Assembly (NCBI GenBank): GCA_025463765.1
Contig: JAODBC010000084.1
Span: 49,935-113,934 of the forward strand
Direction: 5' to 3'
From: Subtercola sp.
GTDB lineage: Bacteria; Actinomycetota; Actinomycetes; Actinomycetales; Microbacteriaceae
Length of the DNA stretch: 64,000 nt
Shown here: positions 35,640 to 44,303 of the stretch, one piece after another
Layout: every line of letters starts with the position of its first letter
How positions within the stretch are numbered: the first letter of the stretch is position 1
The notes under the pieces: generated by a model
The model's input: the letters and a program-made list of their open reading frames with translations, nothing else
What the model was told of the DNA's origin: nothing
Database searches by the model: none
Translations under genes and position numbers: made by a program

Positions 35640-37106
35640 ATGAATCGCATCCGCTGGATCTTCGCCGGCCAGCTCGGCGCGCAGTTCGACGATGGCGGCC
35701 GCCTGCTGCTCATCGAGGCGCGCTCGGCGTTCGGCCGGCGCCCGATGCATCGAGCCAAAGCGCACCTCATCTTGTCTGCCCTGCGTCATCGCGCCGCCGA
35801 GCTCGGCGACCGGGTCGAGTTCCACCAGGTGCTCGACTACCGCGAGGTCGTCGAGGGTCGTACCGACCTCGAGGTGATCGACCCGACCTCCTACAGCGCC
35901 CGCCGTTTCGTGCGACGACTCGATGCCCGCATTCTGCCGAGCCGCGGCTTCGTCACCAGCGAGGCCGACTTCGCCGGCTGGGCCGACAGCCGGGGTGGCA
36001 GACGGCTGCTGCTCGAAGACTTCTATCGTTCGGTGCGGCAGCGCACGGGCATCCTGATGCAGGGCGAGAGCCCCGCCGGCGGCCAGTGGAATTACGACAC
36101 GAAGAACCGACATGCCCCACCGAAAGGCGCCGTGACGCTCGGCCTGCCCGACCCCTGGTGGCCCGTCGAAGACGACATCGACGCCGAGGTGCGAGCCGAT
36201 CTCGACCGCTGGCAGGCAGAAAGCCTTGTGCACCTGGTCGGGGCGGATGCTCCGCGGCGCTTCGCCGTCACAGAAGCCGAAGCGAACCTGGCCCTCGACG
36301 ACTTCATCGTCAGCCGCCTGAACGACTTCGGCCCGTTCGAAGACGCCACCCTCACGGGCGACTGGACCATGGCCCACTCATTGCTCAGCGCGCCCCTCAA
36401 TCTCGGGCTGCTGAATCCGCTCGACGTGGCCGAACGGGTGGCCGCCGAGTACGACGCCGGTCGCGCGCCCTTGGCGAGCGTCGAGGGCTTCGTGCGACAG
36501 ATCATCGGCTGGCGCGACTACGTCTGGCACCTGTACTGGTACCTCGGCGAAGAGTATTCCGCTGCGAACAACTTCTTGCGGGCATCCACACCCCTGCCCG
36601 CCTCGTTTCGCGAACTCGATGCTCGCGCGATCGAGGCGAACTGCCTCAGCCACACGATCGAGGGCCTGCACGACCACGGCTGGGCGCACCACATTCAGCG
36701 GCTCATGATCATTGGAAACTGGGCGCTGCAACGCGGATTCGACCCCGTGGCGCTCTCGAATTGGTTCGCCGACATGTTCGTCGACGGTACTCCGTGGGTG
36801 ATGGCCGCCAACGTCATCGGCATGTCGCAGCACGCCGACGGCGGTATCGTCGCCACGAAGCCCTACGCGGCCGGCGGCGCCTACATCAACTCGATGACCG
36901 ACTACTGCGGCGGCTGCCGCTTCAACCCGAAGGTGCGTCTCGGCGAAGACGCCTGCCCGTTCACTGCCGGATACTGGGCCTTTCTCGACCGCAACGAAGC
37001 TGTGCTGGCCTCGAACTTTCGGCTGAAAATGCCCTACGCGTCACTTCGCCGTCTGCCCGACCGGGAGGCGATCACTCTGCAGGAGCGCATGCGCGATGGC
37101 ACATGA
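35640..37106 (+). CDS. FeS-containing cryptochrome/photolyase family protein (PhrB/CryB type)
   Basis: A 488-residue photolyase-related protein with IRWIFAGQLGAQFDD at the N-terminus and the FAD/FeS C-terminal half. Four cysteines, C335, C423, C426 and C439, have the 88-3-13 spacing of the 4Fe-4S ligands of the bacterial (6-4) photolyase group. Expected role is light-driven repair of (6-4) photoproducts or light sensing. ATG 35640 fits homologues; GTG 35604 with AAGGG upstream is an alternative. Stand-alone gene. Confidence 0.9.
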   Translation: MNRIRWIFAGQLGAQFDDGGRLLLIEARSAFGRRPMHRAKAHLILSALRHRAAELGDRVEFHQVLDYREVVEGRTDLEVIDPTSYSARRFVRRLDARILPSRGFVTSEADFAGWADSRGGRRLLLEDFYRSVRQRTGILMQGESPAGGQWNYDTKNRHAPPKGAVTLGLPDPWWPVEDDIDAEVRADLDRWQAESLVHLVGADAPRRFAVTEAEANLALDDFIVSRLNDFGPFEDATLTGDWTMAHSLLSAPLNLGLLNPLDVAERVAAEYDAGRAPLASVEGFVRQIIGWRDYVWHLYWYLGEEYSAANNFLRASTPLPASFRELDARAIEANCLSHTIEGLHDHGWAHHIQRLMIIGNWALQRGFDPVALSNWFADMFVDGTPWVMAANVIGMSQHADGGIVATKPYAAGGAYINSMTDYCGGCRFNPKVRLGEDACPFTAGYWAFLDRNEAVLASNFRLKMPYASLRRLPDREAITLQERMRDGT

Positions 37107-37146
37107 AACGGGCGAAGCAGCTGCTGCTCGAAGGTGACCGCGCGGC

Positions 37147-37710
37147 TCAGGGGATCTCGTAGGTACCGATGAGGCGAGCGCGTGCAAGCACGTGTGCATC
37201 GATCGCGGCGAGCACGTCGTCGAGACCGAATGTCTCAGGAAGCTCGGTGCGGCGATCGAGCGCGAAGAGCTGAAAGACGTACGAGTGCGGCCCATGGGAG
37301 CGCAGAGGCAGTGGCCCCGACCATCCGCGCCGACCGAGGCCGCCCTTGCCGTGCCTCAGGCCGGAAACCGGGCTCGGATTCGCCAGCCCGTTTTCGGGAA
37401 TGCCACCAAGCGCCGGGTCGATTGCCACGGTGAGAGCGTGGGTTGCGGGTCTGCCCAGCGGCACGTCGGGGTCTTGCACGATGAGCACGAGCTCTACCGT
37501 GCCGGGCGGCGGGGGCGTCCAGCTCAGGGCCGGCGAGATGTTCGGAGCGAACATTCTGCCGCGGTGCAGTTCGGGAATGGGAGCGCCGTCGGTGAACGCC
37601 GGGCTGCTGAGCTCGAAGGTCTGCGGCGCCTGCAGGTCGGGTCGAGCCCAGACGAGCGTGTCGTGGCCGGCGCGGCGGTTTCGCAGCGCTCGACCGAGGG
37701 GATTGGGCAC
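37147..37710 (-). CDS. YbhB/YbcL-type phosphatidylethanolamine-binding (Raf kinase inhibitor-like) protein
   Basis: A 187-residue PEBP-fold protein: ELSSPAFTDGAPIPELH, SPALSWTPPPPGTVELVLIVQDPDVP (the D-x-D ligand loop) and GPHSYVFQLFALD. Bacterial members bind small anionic ligands; function is unclear. GTG 37710 is preceded by AAGGAG. Divergent from a MarR gene, with overlapping promoters in a palindrome, so probably regulated by it. Confidence 0.9.
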   Translation of the reverse strand: MPNPLGRALRNRRAGHDTLVWARPDLQAPQTFELSSPAFTDGAPIPELHRGRMFAPNISPALSWTPPPPGTVELVLIVQDPDVPLGRPATHALTVAIDPALGGIPENGLANPSPVSGLRHGKGGLGRRGWSGPLPLRSHGPHSYVFQLFALDRRTELPETFGLDDVLAAIDAHVLARARLIGTYEIP

Positions 37711-37731
37711 GGGGTGCTCCTTCTCTTTAGG

Positions 37732-37738
37732 TATACTA
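37732..37738. promoter_or_regulatory. Overlapping divergent -10 boxes between PEBP and MarR genes
   Basis: TATACT (37732-37737) ends 8 bp before the MarR ATG, giving a leaderless start; read on the minus strand the overlapping TAGTAT serves the PEBP gene. The core GTATAC is palindromic and may be the MarR operator. Confidence 0.5.
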
Positions 37739-37745
37739 ACCAATT

Positions 37746-38264
37746 ATGAAGCACGATTCGGTTTATGGCGGCACGGCTGCCGTCGCTGCGATCGCGACCT
37801 CGGCGAACAGCCCGGCCGACACGGACAGCTCGGCCGACGACGCCGGTCTCGGCGCGCAGGTTCGATCATCGGTCGGCCGCCTCTACCGCCGATTTCGCAG
37901 CGAGCGCCCAGACGGCACACTCGGCGATAGCGCGCTCGAAGTGCTCTCTCGCTTGCAGAAGAGCGGCGCACTGACCCTCACGCAGCTGAGCGAAATCGCG
38001 CGGGTCGCTCCCGCTTCGATGAGCCAGAGCGTCAATCGCCTCACGTCGGCCGGCTACGCCACCCGCACCCCCGACCCGGATGATCGCCGACAGGTACTCA
38101 TCAGCGCCACACCCGAAGGCGCGGCGCTCGCCCTCGCGGCACGTGCGCAGCGTAATGCCTGGCTCGACACGCGCCTCGAAGCACTCAGCCCCGCCGATCA
38201 AGACGTGCTCGCCCGCGCTTGCGCGCTGCTCGATGTCATCGCCGCGTCCGAGTCCCGTGTGTAG
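37746..38264 (+). CDS. MarR-family transcriptional regulator
   Basis: A 172-residue MarR protein with a 35-residue Ala/Ser/Asp-rich N-terminal extension, then the helix-turn-helix (LTLTQLSEIARVAPASMSQSVNRL) and wing (ATRTPDPDDRRQVLISATPEG). Divergent from the PEBP gene with a 35-bp shared promoter region. Ligand unknown. Confidence 0.92.
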   Translation: MKHDSVYGGTAAVAAIATSANSPADTDSSADDAGLGAQVRSSVGRLYRRFRSERPDGTLGDSALEVLSRLQKSGALTLTQLSEIARVAPASMSQSVNRLTSAGYATRTPDPDDRRQVLISATPEGAALALAARAQRNAWLDTRLEALSPADQDVLARACALLDVIAASESRV

Positions 38265-38359
38265 GCGCAAGTCGCACGTCGCGCCGGCCGCAGCGGGCTT
38301 TCATCGCTCAGCCGAGTCGCGAAGCGATCGCCGTGCTCGTGTCTACGAACGGTTCAGCG

Positions 38360-38737
38360 TCAGAAGTGCAGCCGGCTCAGCAGAAGAGCCACGATGCCGC
38401 CTGAAACCAGCAGGCAACCGCCCAGCGATAGCCAGACCGTCGCGGCTCGAGGCGTGCGGGATGCTCGGCTGACGCCGTACCCCGCCAGCCCGGTGATGCC
38501 CAGAACGACGACCAGCGCCACGGCGCCCGCTATGGTGAAGCCGGCATCGCCGTCGTTCCACGTTGCATCCCAGCCGCCGCGAGCCAGCGCAGACAGCTGA
38601 AACGCACCCATCACCGTGAGAAAGAGCGGCACGACCGCAATCAACCCGGCCACGACCCCGACCGCCGCCACCGAGGCGATCGCCGCCGGGCGCCAGACGG
38701 CCACCCGTTTCTGCCGGGATTCGTTCAGGGCACTCAC
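38360..38737 (-). CDS. Small three-helix membrane protein
   Basis: A 125-residue protein with hydrophobic segments at residues about 18-45, 62-85 and 95-118. GTG 38737 overlaps the Nudix stop by 4 bp (GTGA), so it is translationally coupled to it; longer frames upstream are shadows of the Nudix gene. No family recognised. Confidence 0.72.
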   Translation of the reverse strand: MSALNESRQKRVAVWRPAAIASVAAVGVVAGLIAVVPLFLTVMGAFQLSALARGGWDATWNDGDAGFTIAGAVALVVVLGITGLAGYGVSRASRTPRAATVWLSLGGCLLVSGGIVALLLSRLHF

Positions 38738-39201
38738 GCTTCGAAACCGGTGGCGACGTCGTCGCTCAGGGCGTGCGCGATGCGCTGGGCGAATCCGTTC
38801 GAATGCGGGGGCAGAGCATCCATCGCGAACCACTCGGCCTCGGTATTCTCGCCATCGGCCGGGTACGGCGTGCCCGAGACCCACCGCATGCGAAACACCA
38901 GGTCGAGGTACTGCGCCCGGTCACCGTTCGGGTACGCCATGGGCGGCAGCACGTGCACCCACGCCAGCCGCTCGGCGACGGCCACCACTCCCGCCTCCTC
39001 AAGCACCTCGCGGGCCGCGGCGATAGCGGGCTCTTCTCCGGGGTCGATGATTCCGGTCACCGGAGTCCATGCGCCGGAATCGCTGCGCTTCACCATGAGC
39101 AGCCGACCCTCGTGCTCGACGACCGCGGTCACTCCGGCGAGCCACAGCGTCTCGTGCCCGATCTTCTCGCGCAAAGACACTATGAAGTCGGGAATGGCCA
39201 T
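38734..39201 (-). CDS. Nudix hydrolase
   Basis: A 155-residue Nudix protein. The Nudix box GIIDPGEEPAIAAAREVLEEAGV matches GX5EX7REUXEEXGU at residues about 49-71. It hydrolyses a nucleoside diphosphate-linked compound; the exact substrate is unknown. First gene of a two-gene unit with the small membrane protein. Confidence 0.93.
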   Translation of the reverse strand: MAIPDFIVSLREKIGHETLWLAGVTAVVEHEGRLLMVKRSDSGAWTPVTGIIDPGEEPAIAAAREVLEEAGVVAVAERLAWVHVLPPMAYPNGDRAQYLDLVFRMRWVSGTPYPADGENTEAEWFAMDALPPHSNGFAQRIAHALSDDVATGFEA

Positions 39202-39301
39202 GCTTCGAGCGTATAGCCCGCTCGACGGGCCACCGCACTCGGGTCGGGGCGCTGGGGGCGGAGCCCTCAAGACCGGAGTACTAGGGTCGGGGTACTGAGG
39301 G

Positions 39302-39359
39302 CGGAGCTGAGCGAACGCGGCGTGCTCTGCGTCGACATATCGCCGCAGCTCCGACGAAA
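39302..39359. repeat. Dispersed inverted repeat, copy 2
   Basis: CGGAGCTG at 39302 pairs with CAGCTCCG at 39346; the right flank CAGCTCCGACGAAAGTCC matches copies at 26259 and 52134. Intergenic. The 190-bp gap around it holds no other gene. Confidence 0.6.
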
Positions 39360-39393
39360 GTCCGGCAGCGAGACGATGTACAGGGGCACTGCG

Positions 39394-40053
39394 TCAGCAG
39401 TTGCTCGAGTACCGCATCGATTCGGCTGCGATCTTAATGCTCGTCACGACGGCGGGCGACGAGAGCGGCGTCGACAGCAGCGGCGAGCGCGGAAAGGCGT
39501 CTTCTGAACCGCCCCAGAGGGTGACGCACTCGTGCGCGCCTGCCACCGCCGACCGAGAGTACACACCGTCGAGATCGGGCCACGCGTCTCGAATTGCGCG
39601 TGCCCACTGCCGAGTTCGAGACTTCTTACCCATCGCAACGGATGCCCGGGCGCCGGCTCTCATCAACCAATCCCCTGTGACGTCGAGAAGCCGCACCGGC
39701 CTCGTCAGCGAGAAGAGAGTCACGTACGGAGTACCGGTGTGAACGTCGACGAATCGGGTCGACTGAAAGACCTCGGCCAGGCAGGTGACGACGTCGAACG
39801 CGAGGTATGCAACGCCCGCTGACGGATGCTCACCCTGAGGCATCGGGTGAGCATCCCAGCGCGCGGATGCCAGCGGCCCCCACGTTCGAAGACGATTCCA
39901 CGCTTGGGGATGCTGGCTGGCCGTCATGTGAATGCGCCAGAGAGGCGCTTGTGTGCTGAGCGTGCGAACCTCCGGCCCCACCGTGAGCAGTTCGTCTCGC
40001 GAAGGCCGGCTGAGCGAAGGCAGGTCGAACGAAATCGGATCGAGCGACGCCAC
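39394..40053 (-). CDS. RES-domain toxin
   Basis: A 219-residue RES-family protein. The conserved Arg is in APLWRIH, with a Tyr/Glu pair in GVAYLAFDVVTCLAEVFQ and a later Ser. RES toxins degrade NAD+. It follows its antitoxin with a 1-base overlap (TAGTG), the usual antitoxin-first order. Start is GTG 40053. Confidence 0.85.
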   Translation of the reverse strand: MASLDPISFDLPSLSRPSRDELLTVGPEVRTLSTQAPLWRIHMTASQHPQAWNRLRTWGPLASARWDAHPMPQGEHPSAGVAYLAFDVVTCLAEVFQSTRFVDVHTGTPYVTLFSLTRPVRLLDVTGDWLMRAGARASVAMGKKSRTRQWARAIRDAWPDLDGVYSRSAVAGAHECVTLWGGSEDAFPRSPLLSTPLSSPAVVTSIKIAAESMRYSSNC

Positions 40054-40658
40054 TACAGCCCGAGCCCGACCTCAGAGGCGAGCGCCACCACCTCAGCTGC
40101 ACTGCCACCACCGAGAAGCCAATCCCGCGGCGTTACCGCAACTTCACCTATCACGAGTTCTGACTGTACGGTCGAGAAAAACCCTGCAACCGAACGCGGA
40201 TGCAGCCGCAGGTCAAGCGACCCCAGCACCTCTGATAGCGCTGGCAATGCCGCCGACAGGTCGGCGTTGAACTGCCAAATCGGAAACCACGCCTTACCGT
40301 CGGCCATGTACGCGTACAGCCTGTTCTCGGCCCGATAGTGGCGTATCGTCGACGGCTTCAGGCCCAGGCCCGAGGCGACCTGTTCGCCGGTGAGCGCCAT
40401 GATGCTCTGCGCGGCGGTTTCTGAGAGGGCGCGGCGATCGGCTTGTGTGGCGAGTTCTTCATCGTCGGAGATGCCTGAGTATTCGGCCCACAATTGCCGT
40501 TCGTCTGCAGGTAGGTCGACCGTTCCCGACGCGATCTGCGGGCCGATCAGTTGTGTAATCGACGCGACGATGTCGCGCTCGCTCCAAACGGCACCGCTCT
40601 GCGCTAAGAACTCGTGAAGCGTTGCCGGTGCTTGTCTTTCACTCAACCCACTGACCAT
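40053..40658 (-). CDS. Xre/MbcA/ParS-like antitoxin
   Basis: A 201-residue protein with a central helix-turn-helix (LTGEQVASGLGLKPSTIRHYRAENRLYAY) and a C-terminal region (LPALSEVLGSLDLRLHPRSV, PRDWLLGGG) of the type that binds RES toxins. A TAATGT box ending at 40665 leaves 6 bases to ATG 40658, arguing for a leaderless start there rather than GTG 40664. An inverted repeat overlaps this promoter, consistent with autorepression by the complex. Confidence 0.8.
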   Translation of the reverse strand: MVSGLSERQAPATLHEFLAQSGAVWSERDIVASITQLIGPQIASGTVDLPADERQLWAEYSGISDDEELATQADRRALSETAAQSIMALTGEQVASGLGLKPSTIRHYRAENRLYAYMADGKAWFPIWQFNADLSAALPALSEVLGSLDLRLHPRSVAGFFSTVQSELVIGEVAVTPRDWLLGGGSAAEVVALASEVGLGL

Positions 40659-40667
40659 TCCCACACA

Positions 40668-40694
40668 TTACCACCCTGGCGGCAGCTGTGGTAA
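40668..40694. promoter_or_regulatory. Operator-like inverted repeat of the toxin-antitoxin promoter
   Basis: TTACCAC and GTGGTAA, 13 bases apart, overlap the -10 box of the antitoxin gene. Confidence 0.65.
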
Positions 40695-40702
40695 GCACAC
40701 GC

Positions 40703-41464
40703 TCACGCCACGACACCCCGCGCGCACCAGGCCAGCGCCGACACCTCGAACGCGCCCGCGGGCAGCAGCTCGGCGCACCGAGTCTGTACCGCCGACCGGT
40801 CTGCGCTCGAGAGCCGCGCCACGTAGGCGCCGGCCGGGCCGACCCCGAGCAGGTACGGCTGCCACCACTCGTCGAAGGAGCCGTACTGGCGAGTGACCGT
40901 CAAGCTCGCCGATTCGACCTCGACCAGGCCCGCCGACGAGAACAACGAGGCGAGATCGCCGTCGCGCGTGCCCGGCATGGTCGCCTCACCCGGCTCCTCG
41001 GGGTCGAGATCACGCACGGCATTCCAGAAGGTGGCGAGCGGGCCGCGGTCTCCCGCATGATCCCAGACGCACGCCGAGACGAAACCACCCGGCCGCGTCA
41101 CGCGTGCCATCTCGCGAACGCCGACCACTGCATTTGGCATCAAGTGGATGACCAGCTGGGCCAGCACGGCATCGAACTCGGCATCGCCGAACGGCAGGTG
41201 CTCGGCCCCGGCCTCTCGCACGTCGACAGCCGGCAGCCGCTGCTGAACGGCGGCGACGAACGACGCCGAAGGGTCGACCGCCGCGACGGCCGGCGCACCC
41301 AGACGCTCGACGAGCTGTTCGGTGAGGGCTCCCGCGCCGCAGCCGACATCTAGTGCCCGTTGACCCTGGCGCACGCCCGACCACTCGGCGAAGAGGCCGG
41401 CCAGCGGCTCGGAGTAGCGGCCCATGAAGCTCAGGTAGGCGTCGGCTGTCACATCAAAGCTCAT
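40703..41464 (-). CDS. SAM-dependent class I methyltransferase
   Basis: A 253-residue methyltransferase with motif I ALDVGCGAGALTEQL, an acidic VAAVDPSASF and motif post-I, GDAEFDAVLAQLVIHLMPN, and RVTRPGGFVSACVWD. Resembles UbiE/Methyltransf_11 small-molecule enzymes. Acceptor unknown. ATG 41464 fits the family length; convergent-side neighbours do not inform its role. Confidence 0.9.
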   Translation of the reverse strand: MSFDVTADAYLSFMGRYSEPLAGLFAEWSGVRQGQRALDVGCGAGALTEQLVERLGAPAVAAVDPSASFVAAVQQRLPAVDVREAGAEHLPFGDAEFDAVLAQLVIHLMPNAVVGVREMARVTRPGGFVSACVWDHAGDRGPLATFWNAVRDLDPEEPGEATMPGTRDGDLASLFSSAGLVEVESASLTVTRQYGSFDEWWQPYLLGVGPAGAYVARLSSADRSAVQTRCAELLPAGAFEVSALAWCARGVVA

Positions 41465-41534
41465 GCGACCACCGTACCCGCGGGCATCCGGTGAGGGCAT
41501 CTCGCGAAGGGACTCCGGCGAAGGGATGCTCGAT

Positions 41535-42203
41535 CTAGACCCCGACCCGCCAGTGGTCGATGCGGCGCTGGTCGGGCGTGAAGCCATGTGCGACGCCCCA
41601 CAGCACCGCTTGCGTGCGACTGGTCACGTGGATCTTGCGGTAGACGCTGCGGATGTACGACTTCACGGTGTTCGGGCTCAGATACGTGAGCGCAGCGACT
41701 TCGGCGTTGCTCTTGCCCTGCGTGATGAGCGCCAGAATCTCCGACTCGCGGTCGGTGATGCCTTCGGTGCGCCCCGGCCAGTCGAGCCCGAGCGCACTGC
41801 CCGCGCGGCGTTGCGGCGCGCTGACGATCTCTTCACCGGCGTGGATGGACTCGAGAGCACTCACAAGCTCGCCTGCCGGAAGCGTCTTCGAGAGGTACCC
41901 GTGCACCCCGTGACCGCGGGCGCTCTCGACGAGCTCGGGCTGAAAGTTCCAGGTATAGACCACGACTCGACGGGCGCGCGGGTTGCTGACCAGGGCCGCC
42001 ACTTCTTGCTGATCGGTCTCAGGCTGAGCGAAGGAGTCGTACATCACGATATCGACGGTCTCGTCGACGGCGGTGCGGGCGTCGATCTGCGTCACCATGA
42101 CGCGGTCTTGATACTGGTCGAACATGTGGGCCAGGCCCATCAGCACGACGTCATAGTCGTCGACCAGGGCCACCGTGATGGGGCGCGTCGCCAGTACAGT
42201 CAT
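41535..42203 (-). CDS. NarL/LuxR-family response regulator
   Basis: A 222-residue response regulator. The receiver domain has VALVDDYDVVLMGL and the conserved Lys in HGYLSKTLPAGEL; the phospho-acceptor position is loose (VDIVMYDSF). The C-terminal LuxR domain is ITDRESEILALITQGKSNAE with YLSPNTVKSYIRSVYRKI. No histidine kinase is adjacent, so it is an orphan. A perfect 16-bp palindrome lies 12 bp upstream, a likely autoregulatory site. Confidence 0.9.
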   Translation of the reverse strand: MTVLATRPITVALVDDYDVVLMGLAHMFDQYQDRVMVTQIDARTAVDETVDIVMYDSFAQPETDQQEVAALVSNPRARRVVVYTWNFQPELVESARGHGVHGYLSKTLPAGELVSALESIHAGEEIVSAPQRRAGSALGLDWPGRTEGITDRESEILALITQGKSNAEVAALTYLSPNTVKSYIRSVYRKIHVTSRTQAVLWGVAHGFTPDQRRIDHWRVGV

Positions 42204-42214
42204 GGCCCAAAAGT

Positions 42215-42230
42215 ACACCCCTAGGGGTGT
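42215..42230. promoter_or_regulatory. Perfect 16-bp palindrome upstream of the LuxR gene
   Basis: ACACCCCTAGGGGTGT, centred 20 bp upstream of ATG 42203 and about 90 bp upstream of the divergent small membrane protein gene. Confidence 0.6.
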
Positions 42231-42312
42231 GTCGCAACCGCCCGGCGGATGGTGAGGTGAGATCAGCGTTCGAACCCGGGCGCCTCACACCACTTCGCAG
42301 AAAAGGCATCTC

Positions 42313-42477
42313 ATGAACATCCTTCTCGTCATCGTCGCAATCATCGCCATCGTGCTGTTGATCACCGGCGGCATCTCGTCATCGCTGAGCTTTCTCATCT
42401 GGGTCGGTGTCGTTCTGCTCGTGATCGCGGTCATCGCTTTTCTCGTGCGGGTGCTGACAGGCAGCCGCCGCGTCTGA
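42313..42477 (+). CDS. 54-residue two-helix membrane protein
   Basis: A short open frame, ATG 42313 with AAAAGG upstream, encoding two hydrophobic helices (MNILLVIVAIIAIVLLITGG and SFLIWVGVVLLVIAVIAFLV) and a basic end GSRRV. The composition and codon choice fit a real small protein. It is divergent from the LuxR regulator, which may control it. Function unknown. Confidence 0.75.
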   Translation: MNILLVIVAIIAIVLLITGGISSSLSFLIWVGVVLLVIAVIAFLVRVLTGSRRV

Positions 42478-42520
42478 GGCGCGTGACGTCTACAGCCTTC
42501 GCGTGACGTAAGCTCGTAAC

Positions 42521-42537
42521 CGGAATATCTTATTCCG
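42521..42537. promoter_or_regulatory. Inverted repeat upstream of the PanE-like/TetR operon
   Basis: CGGAATA-TCT-TATTCCG lies 24 bp before the GTG start at 42561 and is a good candidate operator for the TetR protein of the operon. Confidence 0.6.
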
Positions 42538-42560
42538 CTTACGAACGGGAGCGCGCAGTC

Positions 42561-43484
42561 GTGAAAATACTCATCTACGGCGCCGGGGTGCTGGGCAGCA
42601 TCTACGCCGCCCGCCTGCACGACGCAGGGCACGACGTCTCGCTCGTCGCCCGAGGCCAGCGCCTGGTCGCGCTGCGAGAGCACGGCATTTTGCTCGCCGA
42701 GGGCGACAGCCCGGTCATCCGGTCGGTGCGCGTGCCTGTGGTCGAGGCGGCGACGGGCCAATTCGACCTGACCCTTGTTTTCGTTCGCACCCACCACGTG
42801 GATGCTGTGCTCGAATCGATCGCACGGCTCGACGCTGCCGGTGGTAGTGCCGGCGACGTGCTTTTTCTCCTGAACTGGGCGGCCGGCGCTGAGCCGCTCT
42901 CCACCGCGATCGGCCGCGAACGGGTGCTGCTCGGCTTTGCCACGCAGGGCGGCACCATGCACGGCGACGTCGTTCATTACCGGCCGGCCTCGCTGCTGAC
43001 CCGCCTGGTCTCGATGCCCATTGGCGAACCCGACGGCCGCACGACGCCGCGGGTCGAACAAATCGTGGAGCTGTTTCGTGCGGCCGGATTCGGCGCCAAA
43101 CCCGAATCGCGCATGGAGTCCTGGCTCACGACCCACGCCGCGTTCGAGGTGCCGCTCGGGCAGGCGGTGCACGCGGCCGGCGGCCTTGAAGCGTTGGCCG
43201 GAGACCCTCGCGCGATTCGGCTCATGCTCGGGCAGATGCGGCTGAACCTGGCGTCGCTGCCGTCGCGCCCGGTGCCGCGGGCATTCACCGCGCTGCAGAT
43301 CGTGCCCTGGTGGATGCTCGTACCGGTGTTCCGGCGGTTTCTGCGCAGCTCGGCGGCAGTGCCGCTCAGCACAGATTCCCCCGCGGTCTTCGCCGAACTC
43401 GATGCGTTGGCCGAGCAGCTGCGCGCGCGTGCCGCGCTCGGTGCGGCGGCCGACGTGAGCTCGCCGAACAGGAGTGTGCGCTGA
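42561..43484 (+). CDS. Ketopantoate reductase (ApbA/PanE) family protein
   Basis: A 307-residue protein with the NADP-binding start ILIYGAGVLGSIYAARL, LVFVRTHHVDAVL and LNWAAGAEPL. The family reduces 2-ketopantoate or related 2-keto acids. The catalytic Lys region (usually K near residue 175-180) is not clear, and the protein has a hydrophobic late segment (LQIVPWWMLVPVFRRFL), so it may not be true PanE. Co-transcribed with a TetR repressor by 1-base overlap. Confidence 0.82.
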   Translation: MKILIYGAGVLGSIYAARLHDAGHDVSLVARGQRLVALREHGILLAEGDSPVIRSVRVPVVEAATGQFDLTLVFVRTHHVDAVLESIARLDAAGGSAGDVLFLLNWAAGAEPLSTAIGRERVLLGFATQGGTMHGDVVHYRPASLLTRLVSMPIGEPDGRTTPRVEQIVELFRAAGFGAKPESRMESWLTTHAAFEVPLGQAVHAAGGLEALAGDPRAIRLMLGQMRLNLASLPSRPVPRAFTALQIVPWWMLVPVFRRFLRSSAAVPLSTDSPAVFAELDALAEQLRARAALGAAADVSSPNRSVR

Positions 43485-44125
43485 TGCCGGCCCACGAGCA
43501 TCCTGCGCGGCCCAAGCGCAGAGACGCGGCCCTGAACAGCGAGCGCCTCGTGCAGGCGGCACGCGAGGTGTTCGCGCGACAGGGGCTCTCTGCCACGCTG
43601 GAAGACATCGCCGAACAGGCAGGAGTGGGCGTCGGAACGGTCTACCGCAATTTCGCCAGCAAACGCGAGATAGTCGAAACGCTCTACGACGAAGCGATCG
43701 ACTCGGCGCTGGCCGATGTGCGCTCGGCCCTCGAAATCGACGACCCGTGGTCGGCCGTTGTGACCTTCTTCGAGGTCACCGCGGCGAGTCAGGCGCGCGA
43801 TCGCGGATTGAGCGAAACGCTGCTCGGGCACGGCGGCCTCGGCCCCCGCGCCGACACGGCCGAAAAGCTCGTCGCAACGTTGACTCCTCTGTTCGACCGG
43901 GCGGTCACGGCGGGAGTTCTGCGCGCAGGGGTGACCACCACCGATGTCTTACCTCTATTCGCCATGCTCAACGCCGTGTACGGAATGAGTGATGCGAACC
44001 CCGACCTCTGGCGGCGATACCTGGCGCTGCTTCTCGACGGGCTTCGTGCCACCGACCGGCCGGCCCTTCCTGTGCCCGCCTTAGATCTCGCGTCGTTCAC
44101 GGCCGCCTTTTCGGCTGGCGCCTGA
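43484..44125 (+). CDS. TetR-family transcriptional regulator
   Basis: A 213-residue TetR protein: helix-turn-helix ATLEDIAEQAGVGVGTVYRNFASKREIVETLYDEAI, then an all-helical ligand domain. ATG 43484 uses the last base of the upstream stop (TGATG) and has AGGAG upstream. Probably represses its own operon through the inverted repeat at 42521. Confidence 0.92.
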   Translation: MPAHEHPARPKRRDAALNSERLVQAAREVFARQGLSATLEDIAEQAGVGVGTVYRNFASKREIVETLYDEAIDSALADVRSALEIDDPWSAVVTFFEVTAASQARDRGLSETLLGHGGLGPRADTAEKLVATLTPLFDRAVTAGVLRAGVTTTDVLPLFAMLNAVYGMSDANPDLWRRYLALLLDGLRATDRPALPVPALDLASFTAAFSAGA

Positions 44126-44291
44126 CGCTTCACCGCAGCATCTGCACACAACTCACGAATCGCGGCAGCAATGATCGTCTCTCGAGACCGCCTCTCGCCG
44201 CCAGCGCTCCCTGGCGGCGAAGTGCGGGGGTGCCGCGTCAGTTCGGACGAGAGTCTGCGACCCGTCATTGATCAGAACGGATGACCGCGGC

Positions 44292-44297
44292 TAGCGT
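44292..44297 (+). promoter_or_regulatory. -10 box TAGCGT before the VOC gene
   Basis: TAGCGT ends 6 bp before ATG 44304. A GGAGG also overlaps this spacer, so both leaderless and SD-led translation are possible. Confidence 0.45.
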
Positions 44298-44303
44298 GGA
44301 GGC

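Noticed and set aside
35180..37162. 660-codon plus-strand frame overlapping the photolyase gene
   Set aside because: Arg/Pro-rich frame shadow; the photolyase frame has intact FeS cysteines and FAD motifs.
42255..42285. tRNA-like T-arm (GTTCGAACCC)
   Set aside because: No D-arm, anticodon arm or acceptor stem fits around it.
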